Origin: Clostridium moniliforme
GTDB lineage: Bacteria > Bacillota > Clostridia > Clostridiales > Clostridiaceae
Length of the DNA: 64,000 nt
Assembly: GCF_017873235.1 (NCBI RefSeq)
Contig: NZ_JAGGJZ010000004.1
Span: 141,876-205,875 of the forward strand
Direction: 5' to 3'
Shown: positions 27,216 through 37,199 of the stretch, one piece after another
How positions within the stretch are numbered: position 1 is the stretch's first letter
How the letters are laid out: each line of letters begins with the position of its first letter
The notes under the pieces: generated by a model
What the model saw: only the letters and a program-made list of their open reading frames with translations
What the model was told of the DNA's origin: nothing
Database searches by the model: none
Made by a program: the position numbers and the translations under genes

Positions 27216-28599
27216 AATTAAATTAAATATAAAGAGTAAAATTATTATAACAAGCATTTTTATTCTTTTTCCTATAATTGTTTTTATATGTATAATAACA
27301 TTTAAAATATTAACTGCAAATCTATTAAATAGTTCCATAAATTCACTTATTGCAGAAAGTAAATCAGCTCAAATATACATTCAAAATATAATTAATGAAA
27401 ATAAGGATTCTAATATTAATACTATTATTGATGATTATGGTCCATATATATGCAATGAGCTTAAAGAGAGATTTAATGTTAGAGTTCAATTTTTTAATGA
27501 ATACCAAAAATTAATATATGATACTACATCAGATAAGGATATATTAAGATATTATAAAGATATAGATGAAGCAACTAATGGAAATAAGGCTTATATAACA
27601 AAGAATATAGATGGAGTTCCATACATATTTATTTCTTCACCAATATTTTATAAAAATAAAGTTTGTGGAGTAGTAAGGTTTGTTTTTAAGGATATATCAA
27701 CTTATACAATAGTAAGGAAGGCCTTTTATATTGTATTTATTGTTGCATTATTTTTTATGATATTAGGTATAATTTTATTCTATATGTTTGCAAAAAGACT
27801 TACAAAACCATTAATTAAGCTTACTGATTATTCTCAAAGGATTTCTAATGGAAATTATGATGAAAAGGTACTGATAAATAGTGGAGATGAAGTAGAAGTA
27901 CTTGCAAATGCCTTTAATGAAATGAGTGAAAATATAAATATATATATAAAAGAAATAAAGAAGTCTTACAAAAATCAGAAGGAATTTTTTGATAATATAT
28001 CTCATGAATTTAAAACACCTTTAACTTCAATAATTGGTTTTTCAGATGTTATGCCAAAATTAAATGACAAAGAACAAATAGATGAAAGTTCGTATTTTAT
28101 AAAACAAGAGGGAGAGAGGCTTTTAGATTTAGTAAATGAAATATTAGCTATTGCAAAAAGTGAAAAGGATTCTTTTCAAATTACAAATGAATTCATTAAT
28201 TTAAATAAAATAGTTAGTGAATGTATTTCTATATTGCAGCATAGGTTAGATAAATATCATATAATTGTTGAAAATAATTGTATTACTCATTTTGTTTATG
28301 GAGATTACAATAAAACAAAGCAGGTTTTTTTAAATGTATTAGATAATGCTATAAAATATAGTGGTTGTGAAATATTAACAATTAATTCTTTTAAGTATGA
28401 GGATAGATTTGAAATACAAATAAAAGATGATGGAATTGGATTTGATACAAAAAATCCAATTAGTGAAACAAGTACAGGATTTGGACTAAAAATATGCAAA
28501 GATATAATGAAAAATCAACATGGAACATTTGAAATTGAGAGTGAATTATATTCAGGTACAACCTGTACAATAATTTTTTATAAGTACTCTTCTAATTAA
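27202..28599 (+). CDS. Sensor histidine kinase
   Basis: 465 residues. Two membrane helices (about 12-35 and 172-196) bracket an outside sensor region of about 135 residues, followed by HAMP (about 197-250), HisKA with FFDNISHEFKTPLTSIIGF, and the ATP-binding domain with NVLDNAIKYS, DDGIGFD and GFGLKICKDIM. Translation is probably coupled to the response regulator by the 14-base overlap. Ligand inferred only from context: the next genes encode a periplasmic-type binding protein and a phosphoglycerate-type transporter. Confidence 0.95.
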   Translation: MNLNKIKLNIKSKIIITSIFILFPIIVFICIITFKILTANLLNSSINSLIAESKSAQIYIQNIINENKDSNINTIIDDYGPYICNELKERFNVRVQFFNEYQKLIYDTTSDKDILRYYKDIDEATNGNKAYITKNIDGVPYIFISSPIFYKNKVCGVVRFVFKDISTYTIVRKAFYIVFIVALFFMILGIILFYMFAKRLTKPLIKLTDYSQRISNGNYDEKVLINSGDEVEVLANAFNEMSENINIYIKEIKKSYKNQKEFFDNISHEFKTPLTSIIGFSDVMPKLNDKEQIDESSYFIKQEGERLLDLVNEILAIAKSEKDSFQITNEFINLNKIVSECISILQHRLDKYHIIVENNCITHFVYGDYNKTKQVFLNVLDNAIKYSGCEILTINSFKYEDRFEIQIKDDGIGFDTKNPISETSTGFGLKICKDIMKNQHGTFEIESELYSGTTCTIIFYKYSSN

Positions 28600-28618
28600 T
28601 ATATGAAAGGATATTCAA

Positions 28619-29407
28619 ATGAAAAATTATATTAAATATTTAATAGCTGGTGCAGTTACAATAATAATTATAATTTTTGTAGTTTTATTAGGTAATTTTA
28701 ATACTGTTTATGATAAGTTAACAATTGTAGAAAATGAAGCTTCAGCAGTAAAATCTTTAAATACATCAATACCAAAGCAAATAATAATACATACAGATTT
28801 CTATAGAAAAACAATAATTACAAGTAAACTTGAAATAGATCATATTTTAGATTTAATTAATACAATAAAAAATTCATCTTCCAATAAACATGAAGTAGTT
28901 GAAAGTAATAATTCATCTTATACAGTTGATGGAGAGATATTTTATAACAATAATAAAGTTGATAAATTTTCTCTAAATAACAAATTAACTTTTGATGGAC
29001 ATACTTACAGTGCAAATTCATATTTAATAAATATGTTACATAGAGTGTTATTTAATTACTTCAATACTTATGAGCATTTAATTGATATTTTAAATGCTAA
29101 TAAATCAAGTATATATTGCATAGATAAAGATAAAAAATTTTATTTAAATAAAAAACAAAAATTAAATTTAGCTAAAGAATTATCTAAGTTAATTCCAATG
29201 AATGATAGAGTTAAATTAAATAAAACTAATATAAATGATAAAAAACTTTATACTCTTAAAATAAAAATAAATAAAGACTTAGAAAATAAAACAAATAATT
29301 TAGTATTTATTGATGTATATAAAAATTATATTGTTATTCAATTTTTAGCTGATGATAATGGTAAAAAAATTTATATGGAAGGTGCTATAAATGAATTTAA
29401 AAATTAA
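28619..29407 (+). CDS. Signal-anchored hypothetical protein in the pgt-like operon
   Basis: 262 residues: one N-terminal membrane helix (about 5-25) and an outside domain with no family I recognise. It contains YRKTIITSKLEIDHILDLINTIKNS and, in the second half, KLYTLKIKINKDLENKTNNLVF, suggesting a mostly beta domain. AAAGGA precedes the ATG, 19 bases after the kinase stop. Its end overlaps the start of the PgtC-like gene by 17 bases, so it belongs to the same transcript. It could be an accessory sensor subunit; that is only a guess from position. Confidence 0.75.
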   Translation: MKNYIKYLIAGAVTIIIIIFVVLLGNFNTVYDKLTIVENEASAVKSLNTSIPKQIIIHTDFYRKTIITSKLEIDHILDLINTIKNSSSNKHEVVESNNSSYTVDGEIFYNNNKVDKFSLNNKLTFDGHTYSANSYLINMLHRVLFNYFNTYEHLIDILNANKSSIYCIDKDKKFYLNKKQKLNLAKELSKLIPMNDRVKLNKTNINDKKLYTLKIKINKDLENKTNNLVFIDVYKNYIVIQFLADDNGKKIYMEGAINEFKN

Positions 29408-30401
29408 GTTTAAAACTATAATGGTGGTGTTTCTTATAAGTATTGTTTTAATTACATCAGTATTTTGTCTTAAAAGAAGTATAGTTCCTTCAGTTCCAGA
29501 CCTTAGCAATGAACATTTAGTTGTTTACTCTTGTTTACGTGGAGAGGAAACTAAATCTATATTAGAACTTTTTAAGGAAAAAACTAATTGCTCTTATGAA
29601 TATATACAACTTCCAACTCAAGAGGCAGTATCTAGAATAGAAGATGAAAAATTTTCACCTAAAGCAGATATATTTTTAAGTGGAACAGGACTTAGTTTAA
29701 AAAGGCTTGCAAAAGATAATATAATAAAAAGATATACATCACCTAATGATAAAAATATATCTAAGATTTTAAATGGAGAATATGGAAATGGAGCAGCCTT
29801 TGAGGTTCATCCTTTTTCAATAGTTATAAATAAAGAAATATGGGACAAAAAATTTAAGAGTAAAAAAATACCTCTACCTGAAAGCTTTGAAGATTTAACA
29901 AATCCAAAGTTTAAAGGAAAAATAGCATTACCTAATCCATTAACATCTGGTACTGGACATAGTTTTATAGCTTATCTAAATGAGGCATTAGGAGAAAAAA
30001 AGTATAAGAATGTTATTTCGAAAATAAAAAATAATACGGGATTTCTTTCAACTAGAGGATATAATGTAGTTCAAAATGTTGCATCTGGTGAATATCCAAT
30101 TGGGGTAGCCTATTTAAGTAATATAAAGTTAATGGAGGAAACTACTAAAAATCTTATAGTAATTACTCCTAAGAATACTGGTGTAGATATACATGGAGTA
30201 GGAATAATTAATAAGCGTGATAATCTAAAGGCTTCAGAGGCGTTTATAGATTTTATTCTTTCAACTGAAACTCAAAAAGATTTAAAGAAATTTTCTAAAG
30301 CTATTCCAGTTATAAATTATGAGAACAACGGAAGTGAGAATGTAATTGGAAATTTAAAAGATGCAGATTTAGCTATAAGTATATGGAAAAATATTAAATA
30401 A
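29391..30401 (+). CDS. Extracellular solute-binding protein (PgtC-like)
   Basis: 336 residues with a signal anchor (about 8-28; a Cys lies in VFCLKRS but it is not a clean lipobox). The rest is an iron/anion-type periplasmic-binding fold: HLVVYSCLRGEETKSILELFKEKTNC, PKADIFLSGTGLSL, FEVHPFSIVINKEIW, PESFEDLTNPKFKGKIALPNP, then a substrate-loop STRGYNVVQNVASGEYPIGVAY. In the enterobacterial Pgt system, PgtC works with a two-component system to induce the transporter PgtP rather than as part of an ABC importer. The same order is seen here, and no ABC permease is present. Confidence 0.82.
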   Translation: MNLKIKFKTIMVVFLISIVLITSVFCLKRSIVPSVPDLSNEHLVVYSCLRGEETKSILELFKEKTNCSYEYIQLPTQEAVSRIEDEKFSPKADIFLSGTGLSLKRLAKDNIIKRYTSPNDKNISKILNGEYGNGAAFEVHPFSIVINKEIWDKKFKSKKIPLPESFEDLTNPKFKGKIALPNPLTSGTGHSFIAYLNEALGEKKYKNVISKIKNNTGFLSTRGYNVVQNVASGEYPIGVAYLSNIKLMEETTKNLIVITPKNTGVDIHGVGIINKRDNLKASEAFIDFILSTETQKDLKKFSKAIPVINYENNGSENVIGNLKDADLAISIWKNIK

Positions 30402-30414
30402 TATAAGGTTTTTT

Positions 30415-30460
30415 AAAATCACACGAATGTTACATTTGTAATATATTTGTGTGATTTTTT
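30415..30460 (+). terminator. Terminator between PgtC-like gene and pgtP
   Basis: AAAATCACAC (30415-30424) pairs with GTGTGATTTT (30449-30458) and a T-tract follows. It separates the sensory operon from the transporter gene. Confidence 0.8.
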
Positions 30461-30528
30461 AGTTACGTTAATCGTTTAACATAAGCTCATAGAAATTATA
30501 AATTATATTTTTAAGGAGGGTCTGTTAA

Positions 30529-31860
30529 ATGATTGGTTTTTTAAAACCTGCTCCAACAATAGAGCGTTTACCAGAAGAAAAAATTAAAAAAACTTATAAA
30601 AACTACCGAATTCGTATGTTTATTATGATAATGATAGGATACATGTCTTTCTACTTAGTAAGAAAGAATTTTGCAATTGCATCCCCATTATTAGTACACA
30701 ACTTACATTTTTCAAAAACAGAAATAGGACTTATAAGTAGTGCTTTTGCAATTTCATATGGACTTAGTAAATTTATATTAGGTACATTAGCAGATAAATC
30801 AAATGTTAAAAATTTCTTGTGTGCAGGGCTTTTAGCTTCAGCTGTAATTAATATAGGGTTAGGATTTACAAAAAATCTTTGGATATTTGTAATATTAATG
30901 ATATTAAATGGTATATTCCAAGCTATGGGAGCACCTGCATGTCATATAGTTATAGGAAAATGGTTTAGAAAAAATGAACGTGGACTTAAGATGAGCACCT
31001 GGAACACTTCTCATAATATAGGTGGTGGATTAGTTGGACCTTTAGGAACTTTATCACTATTTATATTTGGTGCTAATTGTTATCAAAGTGTATTCTTTTT
31101 ACCAGCAGTTATTTGTATAGCTATTGTTATTATTATGTTTTTAATTGGTGCTGATACTCCAGAATCTGTAGGATTACCTTCAATTCCTGAATACTATGGA
31201 GATGAAGTTTTAGAAGAAGAAAAAAATGTAGACAAAAGTGATCTTTCAATGAGAGATATAATGTTCAAGTATGTATTAAAAAACAAATATGTTTGGATAT
31301 TAGCTATAACTAATATATTTATATACATAGTAAGACAAGGTATGGTTGATTGGATTCCAATATACTTAACTCAATCAAAGCATTTTTCATTAGCAGATGC
31401 TAACTGGGCAATGATGTTATTTGAATATGCAGCAATTCCAGCTACTATATTAATTGGTTGGCTATCAGATGTAGTATTTAAAGGAAATAGAGCTCCACTT
31501 GGAATTATATGTATGCTTGGAGTATTAGTAGCAGTATTTATATATTGGAAAACTGATAGTTACTTAGTATCAATGCTTGCAATTGCTTTTGTTGGCTGTT
31601 TTATATATGGACCAGCAATGCTTATTAATATGAGTTTAATTGATCTTGTTCCAAAGTTTGCAGTAGGTTCTGCAGATGGTTTTGCTGGATTAACTGCATA
31701 TCTTATTGGACAACTTAATGCAGATCTTTTAATTGGTTATTTTGCAGATAAATTTGGATGGAATGGTGCCTTTATATTTATGCTAATAGGTGCAGTATGT
31801 GCATTATTAGGACTAATTATTCTTCAAGTAACAGTAAATAAAAACAAAGCTACAAATTAA
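30529..31860 (+). CDS. pgtP: Organophosphate:phosphate antiporter, phosphoglycerate type (PgtP-like)
   Basis: 443-residue, 12-helix MFS protein of the OPA family (GlpT/UhpT/PgtP). Visible: the N-terminal FLKPAPTIERLPEEKI, Arg in YLVRKNFAIASP (phosphate-binding arginine of the family), LSKFILGTLADKSN, GAPACHIVIGKWF and WNTSHNIGGGLVGP. It exchanges sugar- or glycerate-phosphates for inorganic phosphate. PgtP is favoured over GlpT/UhpT because of the upstream two-component system and PgtC-like protein, and because pyruvate kinase follows 100 bases later. AAGGAGG precedes the ATG. Confidence 0.88.
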   Translation: MIGFLKPAPTIERLPEEKIKKTYKNYRIRMFIMIMIGYMSFYLVRKNFAIASPLLVHNLHFSKTEIGLISSAFAISYGLSKFILGTLADKSNVKNFLCAGLLASAVINIGLGFTKNLWIFVILMILNGIFQAMGAPACHIVIGKWFRKNERGLKMSTWNTSHNIGGGLVGPLGTLSLFIFGANCYQSVFFLPAVICIAIVIIMFLIGADTPESVGLPSIPEYYGDEVLEEEKNVDKSDLSMRDIMFKYVLKNKYVWILAITNIFIYIVRQGMVDWIPIYLTQSKHFSLADANWAMMLFEYAAIPATILIGWLSDVVFKGNRAPLGIICMLGVLVAVFIYWKTDSYLVSMLAIAFVGCFIYGPAMLINMSLIDLVPKFAVGSADGFAGLTAYLIGQLNADLLIGYFADKFGWNGAFIFMLIGAVCALLGLIILQVTVNKNKATN

Positions 31861-31898
31861 TAAAAAACCGTTAAATGCTATTAATATAAAATAAAAAA

Positions 31899-31938
31899 GC
31901 TTAACATCATTAATTTAGTATTGATGTTAAGTTTTTTT
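31899..31938 (+). terminator. Terminator after pgtP
   Basis: CTTAACATCA and TGATGTTAAG form a 10-bp stem, followed by seven T. Confidence 0.85.
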
Positions 31939-31963
31939 ATAACAATTATAAGAGGTGATTATA

Positions 31964-33376
31964 ATGCAAAAAACAAAAATGATATTTACAATAGGTCCTT
32001 CAAGTAATTCAAAAGAAATTTTAAGGGAATTTATAATAAATGGAATGAATGTTGCTAGATTGAATTTTTCTCATGGAACTCATGAAAGTCATTTAGAAAT
32101 TATAAATAAAATTAAAAATTTAAGAGAAGAATTAAATACTTCAACTGCAATACTTGCAGATATAAAAGGACCTAAAATAAGAACAGATAAATTTAAAAAT
32201 GATTCAGTTATTTTAGAAAAGGGAGGAACTTTTATATTTTCATGTGATAAAGAAATATTAGGAGATAGCACTAAATGTTCTATTTCATATAAAGATTTAT
32301 ATAAAGAAGTAAAATCTGATGATGTTATTTTAGTAGATGATGGGTTATTAGAGTTTAAAGTTAATAAAGTAATAGATAAAGATATTATTTGTACTATATT
32401 AACAAGTGGAAAAATATCAAATCATAAAGGGGTAAATGTTCCAAATGTAAAAATAGGATTACCTGCAATAACAGAAAAAGACAAAGGAGATCTTAACTTT
32501 ATTTGTAAAAATGATATAGATTTTATAGCAGCCTCTTTTATAAGAAAAGCTTCAGACGTAGATGAATATAGAGAAGTTTTAAAAGAAAATGGAAGAGAAG
32601 ATATAAAAATAATATCAAAGATTGAAAGTACAGAAGGAATAGAAAATATAGATAGTATAATTGAAGCATCTGATGGAATAATGATAGCTAGAGGAGATAT
32701 GGGAGTTGAAATTCCTTTAGAACAAGTTCCAATAGTACAAAAAAGTATAATAAAAAAATGTAATATTGCAAATAAAGTTGTTATAACTGCAACTCAACTT
32801 TTAGATTCAATGATAAGAAATCCAAGACCAACTAGAGCAGAGGTAACGGATGTTGCAAATGCTATTTTAGATGGAACAGATGCTATTATGCTTTCAGGAG
32901 AAAGTGCATCTGGATTATATCCATTAGAAGCAGTTAAAACTATGAGTAAAATTGCAAAGGATGCAGAAACTCATTTAAATTATGAAGAAATAATAAATCA
33001 ATTTAAAAATGAAAAAATAGAAAATTATGATGAATTAATAAGTTATTCAGTAGCAGAAACTGCAATAAAATTTCCAACTAAAGCTATAGTAGTTAAAGTA
33101 TCTAATGGAAAAAAGGTAAAGTGTATATCTAGATATAGAACTATAGTACCTATAATTGCAGTAACAAATGATAATAAATTAGCTAGATCATTATCATTTG
33201 AATTTGGTGTAATTCCAGTTATAAATGATGAATATAAAAATAAAGATTTTTCATTAATTGCTAGAGAAATTGTTTTGGAAAATAATATAGCAAATAGGAC
33301 TGATACTATATTAGTTATAGATTCAAGTGATAATAATTTTGGTAAAAATGATCTCTTAAAAATAGAGACTGTTTAA
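31964..33376 (+). CDS. pyk: Pyruvate kinase
   Basis: 470 residues from ATG 31964, with AGAGGTGAT at the right distance (the GTG at 31955 lies inside that site). Motifs: RLNFSHGTHE, ILADIKGPKIRT, the catalytic Lys in IISKIESTEGI, and IMIARGDMGVEIPLEQVP. It has the standard three-domain length without the extra C-terminal PEP-utiliser domain of many Bacillus/Clostridium enzymes. It converts phosphoenolpyruvate and ADP to pyruvate and ATP. The gene sits directly behind a phosphoglycerate/PEP transporter, suggesting use of imported phosphorylated C3 acids, though a terminator lies between. Confidence 0.95.
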   Translation: MQKTKMIFTIGPSSNSKEILREFIINGMNVARLNFSHGTHESHLEIINKIKNLREELNTSTAILADIKGPKIRTDKFKNDSVILEKGGTFIFSCDKEILGDSTKCSISYKDLYKEVKSDDVILVDDGLLEFKVNKVIDKDIICTILTSGKISNHKGVNVPNVKIGLPAITEKDKGDLNFICKNDIDFIAASFIRKASDVDEYREVLKENGREDIKIISKIESTEGIENIDSIIEASDGIMIARGDMGVEIPLEQVPIVQKSIIKKCNIANKVVITATQLLDSMIRNPRPTRAEVTDVANAILDGTDAIMLSGESASGLYPLEAVKTMSKIAKDAETHLNYEEIINQFKNEKIENYDELISYSVAETAIKFPTKAIVVKVSNGKKVKCISRYRTIVPIIAVTNDNKLARSLSFEFGVIPVINDEYKNKDFSLIAREIVLENNIANRTDTILVIDSSDNNFGKNDLLKIETV

Positions 33377-33700
33377 TATAATATACTATACATAAAAAGA
33401 AACTTTTTTAGAAATATATAATTAGGATAAAAAACAAAATAATAAATAAATTTTAAGGCAAACATTTCCAAAAGGCAATTTTATAAGAGATATTGTTAAT
33501 GCAGAAAAATTTTCTTACTAAAAATTCTTGAGTTTAATCCCACTGTAATATTTATGACCAGTATTATTTTGTTTTATTTTAACTTATATAATTTTGGAAA
33601 GGTTTCTTTTTTTATTTAAATAAAAGTATGAAATACAAATATGCATAGGTATAAATGGTATAATTAAATTAAAAATATATTGAATTTGGAGGAAGTATTT
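33377..33700 (+). other. Intergenic region before pepF, no gene recognised
   Basis: AT-rich, about 320 bases. A short open stretch on the plus strand around 33455-33520 (LRQTFPKGNFIRDIVNAEKF) looks faintly protein-like but has no start, site or recognisable family. The pepF ribosome binding site GGAGGAAG is at 33688-33695. Confidence 0.5.
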
Positions 33701-35482
33701 ATGGATAATAAACCACTTAATATGAAGTGGAATCTAAAATCCCTATATAATGATTTTAATGGGAAAGACTTCATTTCAGATATAAAAGCCTTAGATGAAA
33801 AAATAAAGGAAATAAATATTTGGGCCAAAGAAAATTTAAAGGATAATTCTAATGAAGGAGAAAAGATAGAAGAGTATTTAGAGCTTAAAACTTCTTATGA
33901 ACTTCTTTATGGAAGATTAGAAGCCTTTGCAAGTTTAACTTTATCAGCAGATTCTAAAAATGATGAAGCAAAAAAAACTTTGGAATTACTTGGAAAAAAA
34001 GAAACCTTAATTAAAGGAGTGGAAGTATCCTTCATAAAATTTTTAAGAAAAATAGATAATATAGATAAGGTTATAAATTCTAAAGAAAAACTTAAAAAGT
34101 ATGAGTTTATAATAAAGGAAATGAAAAATAAAAGTAAATATATATTAAGTGAAGATGTGGAAGTTTCTATAGCAAAAATGTCTCTTACAGGTTCAGTAGC
34201 ATGGGAAAATTTAAGAAATACATTAACATCTAATCATAAGGTTCCTATAATAATAGATGGAAAAGAAGAAGTTTTAGGAATAAATGAAGTTAAAAATATG
34301 CTTTTTAGTGGTGATGAAAAACTTAGAAAAAATGCAGCAGAGTCAGAGAAAAAAAGTAATAAGTTTATAGAAGAAGGGGTAGGTGCCTCTTTAAATGGAA
34401 TAAAGGGAGAAGTAATAACTATATGTGATATGAAAGGATATAAATCTCCTCTTGAAAAAACTCTTATAGATTCAAGAATGGATGAGAAAACCTTAAATTC
34501 CATGATTAAAGCTATGGAAGAAAGTTTAGAAGATTTTCAAAAGTATTTTAAGAAAAAAGCTAAACTTTTAGGTCATAAAGATAAATTACCTTATTATGAT
34601 ATTATGGCTCCAGTTGGAAATGTTAATAAAAAATATAGTTATGAAGAAGCTAAAGATTTTATAGTAAAACATTTTAATTCATTTTCAAAAGAAATGGGAG
34701 ATATGGCAACTAAAGCATTTAATAATAGATGGATAGATGCAGAAGTTAGAAGTGGAAAAAGAGGGGGAGCATTTTGCTCAAATTTATACTGTATAGGTGA
34801 AAGCAGAATACTATGTAGTTTTAGTGGAAGTTTTAAAAATGTTTGCACCCTTGCCCATGAACTTGGTCACGCATATCATGGAATGATACTAACTAAGGAA
34901 GAATTATTAAATACTAAATATCCAATGCCCCTTGCAGAAACTGCCTCAATCTTTTCAGAAACAATGGTTAGAAATGCAGCTTTAAAGGATGCAGATAGAG
35001 AGGAAGCCTTAGCAATACTTGGAGCAGAACTTGTAAATAATTCATCTGTAATAGTAGATATTTATGCTAGATTTTTATTTGAAAAGGAAGTATTTGAAAG
35101 AAGAAAAGATGGAGAATTATCTGTAGAGGAAATAAAGGAAATAATGATAAAAGCTCAAAAGAAAGCTTATGGAGAGGCAATAGATGAGAAAACATTAGAC
35201 CCATATGCTTGGATTCATAAGCCACATTATTATTATGCAGAAAGAAATTTTTATAATTTTCCATATGCCTTTGGATTGTTATTTGCAAAGGGACTATATA
35301 GTCAATATTTAAAAGAAGGAAGTTCCTTTGTAGAAAAATATAATAAAATATTAGGGCTTGCAGGAAAGGCTAGCATTTATGATGTAGCTAAGTTTGCAGG
35401 AATAGATGTACATGATATAAACTTTTGGAGAAGTTCTTTAGATATAGTAAAAAAAGATATAGAAAGATTCATTAATTTATAA
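33701..35482 (+). CDS. pepF: Oligoendopeptidase F
   Basis: 593 residues from ATG 33701 (GGAGGAAG upstream; the earlier in-frame start has no site). M3-family zinc metallopeptidase: the HExxH motif is AHELGHAYHG, the third ligand is in PLAETASIFSETM, and the C-terminal KPHYYYAERNFYNFPYAFG block completes the active cleft. The N-terminal helical PepF domain (MKWNLKSLYNDF..) is intact. It degrades oligopeptides in the cytoplasm. Single gene with its own terminator. Confidence 0.96.
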   Translation: MDNKPLNMKWNLKSLYNDFNGKDFISDIKALDEKIKEINIWAKENLKDNSNEGEKIEEYLELKTSYELLYGRLEAFASLTLSADSKNDEAKKTLELLGKKETLIKGVEVSFIKFLRKIDNIDKVINSKEKLKKYEFIIKEMKNKSKYILSEDVEVSIAKMSLTGSVAWENLRNTLTSNHKVPIIIDGKEEVLGINEVKNMLFSGDEKLRKNAAESEKKSNKFIEEGVGASLNGIKGEVITICDMKGYKSPLEKTLIDSRMDEKTLNSMIKAMEESLEDFQKYFKKKAKLLGHKDKLPYYDIMAPVGNVNKKYSYEEAKDFIVKHFNSFSKEMGDMATKAFNNRWIDAEVRSGKRGGAFCSNLYCIGESRILCSFSGSFKNVCTLAHELGHAYHGMILTKEELLNTKYPMPLAETASIFSETMVRNAALKDADREEALAILGAELVNNSSVIVDIYARFLFEKEVFERRKDGELSVEEIKEIMIKAQKKAYGEAIDEKTLDPYAWIHKPHYYYAERNFYNFPYAFGLLFAKGLYSQYLKEGSSFVEKYNKILGLAGKASIYDVAKFAGIDVHDINFWRSSLDIVKKDIERFINL

Positions 35483-35526
35483 GTATTAGTACAGTAAAAT
35501 TATATGTTAGTTTAAATAAATAATAA

Positions 35527-35562
35527 AAGAGATTGCTTTATTTTTAAGGCAATCTCTTTTAT
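35527..35562. terminator. Shared terminator between pepF and the converging gene
   Basis: AAGAGATTGC and GCAATCTCTT make a 10-bp stem around a T-rich loop, followed by T on the plus strand. Confidence 0.85.
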
Positions 35563-36101
35563 TAAGAATCAAATTCATAAATATATATAAGGCTATTATC
35601 TTTATCTAAAACTGAAATAATATAATTAAATGGAATGTCATAATTGTCCTTATCATCTGGATACATTTCTTTATATTTATTTTTATAATAATATAATCCA
35701 TGTTTAATATTTTTAGGAATCTTTTTACCATTACCTAAAGTACCATAGGATATATTATTATAATCTCCACCATATAAAAGTGGAATTGCTATTTTATCTT
35801 CTATAGGAAGGGACTTCCATTGTTTAGAATTTAAAGCTTTTTTATATAAAATATCAAAATCATCTTTAGAGACTTTTATTTTTGCAAAATAATCTCCATC
35901 ACCATGAAATCCACTATGTGTATCTATTTTTTCCTCATATACTATTGAATTTGGCATAGTTAAACCACCTAAAAGATTTTTTTCATAATTTACTTTAATT
36001 ACATTTGAGTATATTTTGGTTCCTAAAATAACTATTGAAATAATTATTACAATGATTAGAATAGATATTTTAAGTTTTTTGTGCTTAATTTTAATCACCA
36101 A
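35562..36101 (-). CDS. Membrane-anchored hypothetical protein (179 aa)
   Basis: GTG start. A lysine-rich N-terminus and one membrane helix (about 11-30) precede an outside domain with MPNSIVYEEKIDTHSGFHGDGDYFAKIKVS and, near the end, DNYDIPFNYIISVLDKDNSLIYIYEFDS. The FHGDGDYFAKI pattern and the closing strand resemble small uncharacterised secreted proteins of Firmicutes, but I cannot name a family. Single gene converging on pepF. The start assignment is weak because no strong ribosome binding site is seen. Confidence 0.65.
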   Translation of the reverse strand: MVIKIKHKKLKISILIIVIIISIVILGTKIYSNVIKVNYEKNLLGGLTMPNSIVYEEKIDTHSGFHGDGDYFAKIKVSKDDFDILYKKALNSKQWKSLPIEDKIAIPLLYGGDYNNISYGTLGNGKKIPKNIKHGLYYYKNKYKEMYPDDKDNYDIPFNYIISVLDKDNSLIYIYEFDS

Positions 36102-36314
36102 CTTTTATTTGAAAATTTCATTTATGATTATAGCATATTTTATAAGAATTATTTGATTAAAAAATTAAGTCAATAATTAAATAGATTAATAAGAAATATT
36201 TCATGGGAAAAGCATAATGTAAACAAAAATTATTTAAGTTTATTTATATATAGACAAAATACCTTTAAAAGCATAAAATGATGGTAAGGATGAATATAAA
36301 AGGAGTGTTAGAAC

Positions 36315-37085
36315 ATGGGTAAAAATAATAAAGAGTTATTTTGGGATGCAACAATTGATGAGGTTAAAAAAGGATTTATTGAGGAAGAGGAATGCTATAA
36401 ATGTATTATCTGTGAAAAAGAATTTACAAAGGGTAGAATATATGAGATAGATTCTGCATTTTATGATGCAGAAAAAGCAACTAAACTTCATATAGAAAAT
36501 ATTCATAAGTCACCACTACATTATTTACTTGAAATGAATAGTACTTTTACTGGTATATCAGAAATTCAAAGAGAAGTACTAATATTAATGGCTTCAGGAT
36601 TAACTGATAAAGAAATTGCTATTAAGTTAGGAGTTGCACAATCAACTATAAGAAATCATAGGTTTAAATTAAGAGAAAAGGAAAAGCAAGCAAGATTATT
36701 TTTAGCAATGATGGAACTTTTATCTAGTAAGTCTAAGAAAAATATAAATATATTAGAAAAAGATATATTATGTGATGCTCATAAAACAGCTACTACATTA
36801 GATGATAGATATAACATTACAAATAAGGAAAGAGAAAGTACAATTAAAAATTATATGGATGAAAATGGAGCTATAAAAATATATCCATCTAAAGAAAAAA
36901 AGAAAATAATAATTTTATCTGAAGTTATCAAGAATTTTTCAACTGGAAAGAAATATTCAGAAAAAGAAATAAATAGGATTTTAAAAAGGATATATGAAGA
37001 TTATGCAACTATTAGAAGGGCTTTAGTAGAGTATGGATTTATTGAACGTGCTGATGATTGTAGTGTTTATTGGGTAAAAGAATAA
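36315..37085 (+). CDS. LuxR-type HTH / DUF2087 transcriptional regulator
   Basis: 256 residues. N-terminus with a possible zinc site (CYKCIICEKEF, then HIENIH), a central LuxR-type helix-turn-helix (ISEIQREVLILMASGLTDKEIAIKLGVAQSTIRNHRFKLREKEKQ), and a C-terminal DUF2087 domain (IYPSKEKKKIIILSEVIKNF..YSEKEINRILKRIYEDYATIRRALVEYGFIER). The arrangement matches a known group of Firmicute regulators whose signals are unknown. AAAGGAG precedes the ATG. No receiver domain is present, so it is not a two-component regulator. Target unknown. Confidence 0.88.
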   Translation: MGKNNKELFWDATIDEVKKGFIEEEECYKCIICEKEFTKGRIYEIDSAFYDAEKATKLHIENIHKSPLHYLLEMNSTFTGISEIQREVLILMASGLTDKEIAIKLGVAQSTIRNHRFKLREKEKQARLFLAMMELLSSKSKKNINILEKDILCDAHKTATTLDDRYNITNKERESTIKNYMDENGAIKIYPSKEKKKIIILSEVIKNFSTGKKYSEKEINRILKRIYEDYATIRRALVEYGFIERADDCSVYWVKE

Positions 37086-37159
37086 ATCATGAATGATATT
37101 AACTTTAATTTTTAATATGATTAAATGTTTTAGAAATAAATATAAAACTATTAATAAAT

Positions 37160-37195
37160 TTAAAAGATCACTAAGTTTTTAAGTGATCTTTTAAA
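37160..37195. terminator. Shared terminator between the LuxR-type gene and the glycosyltransferase gene
   Basis: AAAAGATCACTTA-type arms (AAAAGATCACT / AGTGATCTTTT) surround a T-rich loop between two converging genes. Confidence 0.8.
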
Positions 37196-37199
37196 AATT

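Noticed and set aside
33455..33520. Protein-like stretch before pepF
   Set aside because: Too short, no start, no match I can name.
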